Below, one piece after another: positions 5,380 to 5,388 of a DNA stretch of 5,388 nt; position 1 is the stretch's first letter; each line of letters opens with the position of its first letter. The stretch lies in NCBI GenBank assembly GCA_014378225.1, contig JACMOA010000070.1, positions 1 through 5,388 on the forward strand, read 5' to 3'. The translations under genes and the position numbers were made by a program. Below the pieces are notes generated by a model. The model was given only the letters and a program-made list of their open reading frames with translations, was not told where the DNA came from and made no database searches. Source of the stretch: Deinococcales bacterium. GTDB lineage: Bacteria > Deinococcota > Deinococci > Deinococcales > Deinococcaceae.

Positions 5380-5388
5380 ATTCCTTGC

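Overview
The window is a central piece of a bacterial respiratory complex I (NDH-1) operon. It holds five complete plus-strand genes in the order nuoH, nuoI, nuoJ, nuoK, nuoL, which is the order of nqo8 to nqo12 in Thermus. NuoI resembles Thermus Nqo9 almost throughout, as recalled from memory. Together with moderately GC-rich DNA, this points to the Deinococcus-Thermus phylum, most likely a Meiothermus-like organism. That placement is an inference; no database search was run.

Layout: 1-316 is a spacer without a convincing gene, upstream of nuoH (317-1453). A 169-bp spacer (1454-1622) leads to nuoI (1623-2174). A 37-bp gap carrying the ribosome binding site leads to nuoJ (2212-2886). nuoK (2883-3185) starts on a GTG that overlaps the nuoJ stop. 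A 172-bp spacer (3186-3357) precedes nuoL (3358-5262). The last 126 bases are spacer, presumably before nuoM. No convincing gene lies on the minus strand.

Function: NuoI carries two tetranuclear Fe-S clusters (N6a, N6b) that pass electrons from the peripheral arm to the quinone site. NuoH forms the quinone chamber at the membrane interface. NuoJ and NuoK link that chamber to the antiporter-like subunits. NuoL is the distal proton-pumping subunit. All expected key residues were found and no gene looks broken.

The unusual content is not in the proteins. First, all four spacers over 100 bp hold the same kind of element: a purine-rich left arm and a pyrimidine-rich right arm, each built from 8-nt tandem units, with the two arms roughly complementary. 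The unit sequence differs between spacers. The arms are clearest in 1454-1622, 3186-3357 and 5263-5388, and weakest in 1-316. Second, the palindrome CTCGAG occurs 34 times in 5.4 kb, where one or two would be expected by chance. It is about equally dense in genes and spacers, like a highly iterated palindrome. It also dictates how Ser-Ser and Leu-Glu pairs are encoded. I see no new protein system here; these DNA-level patterns are the best leads.
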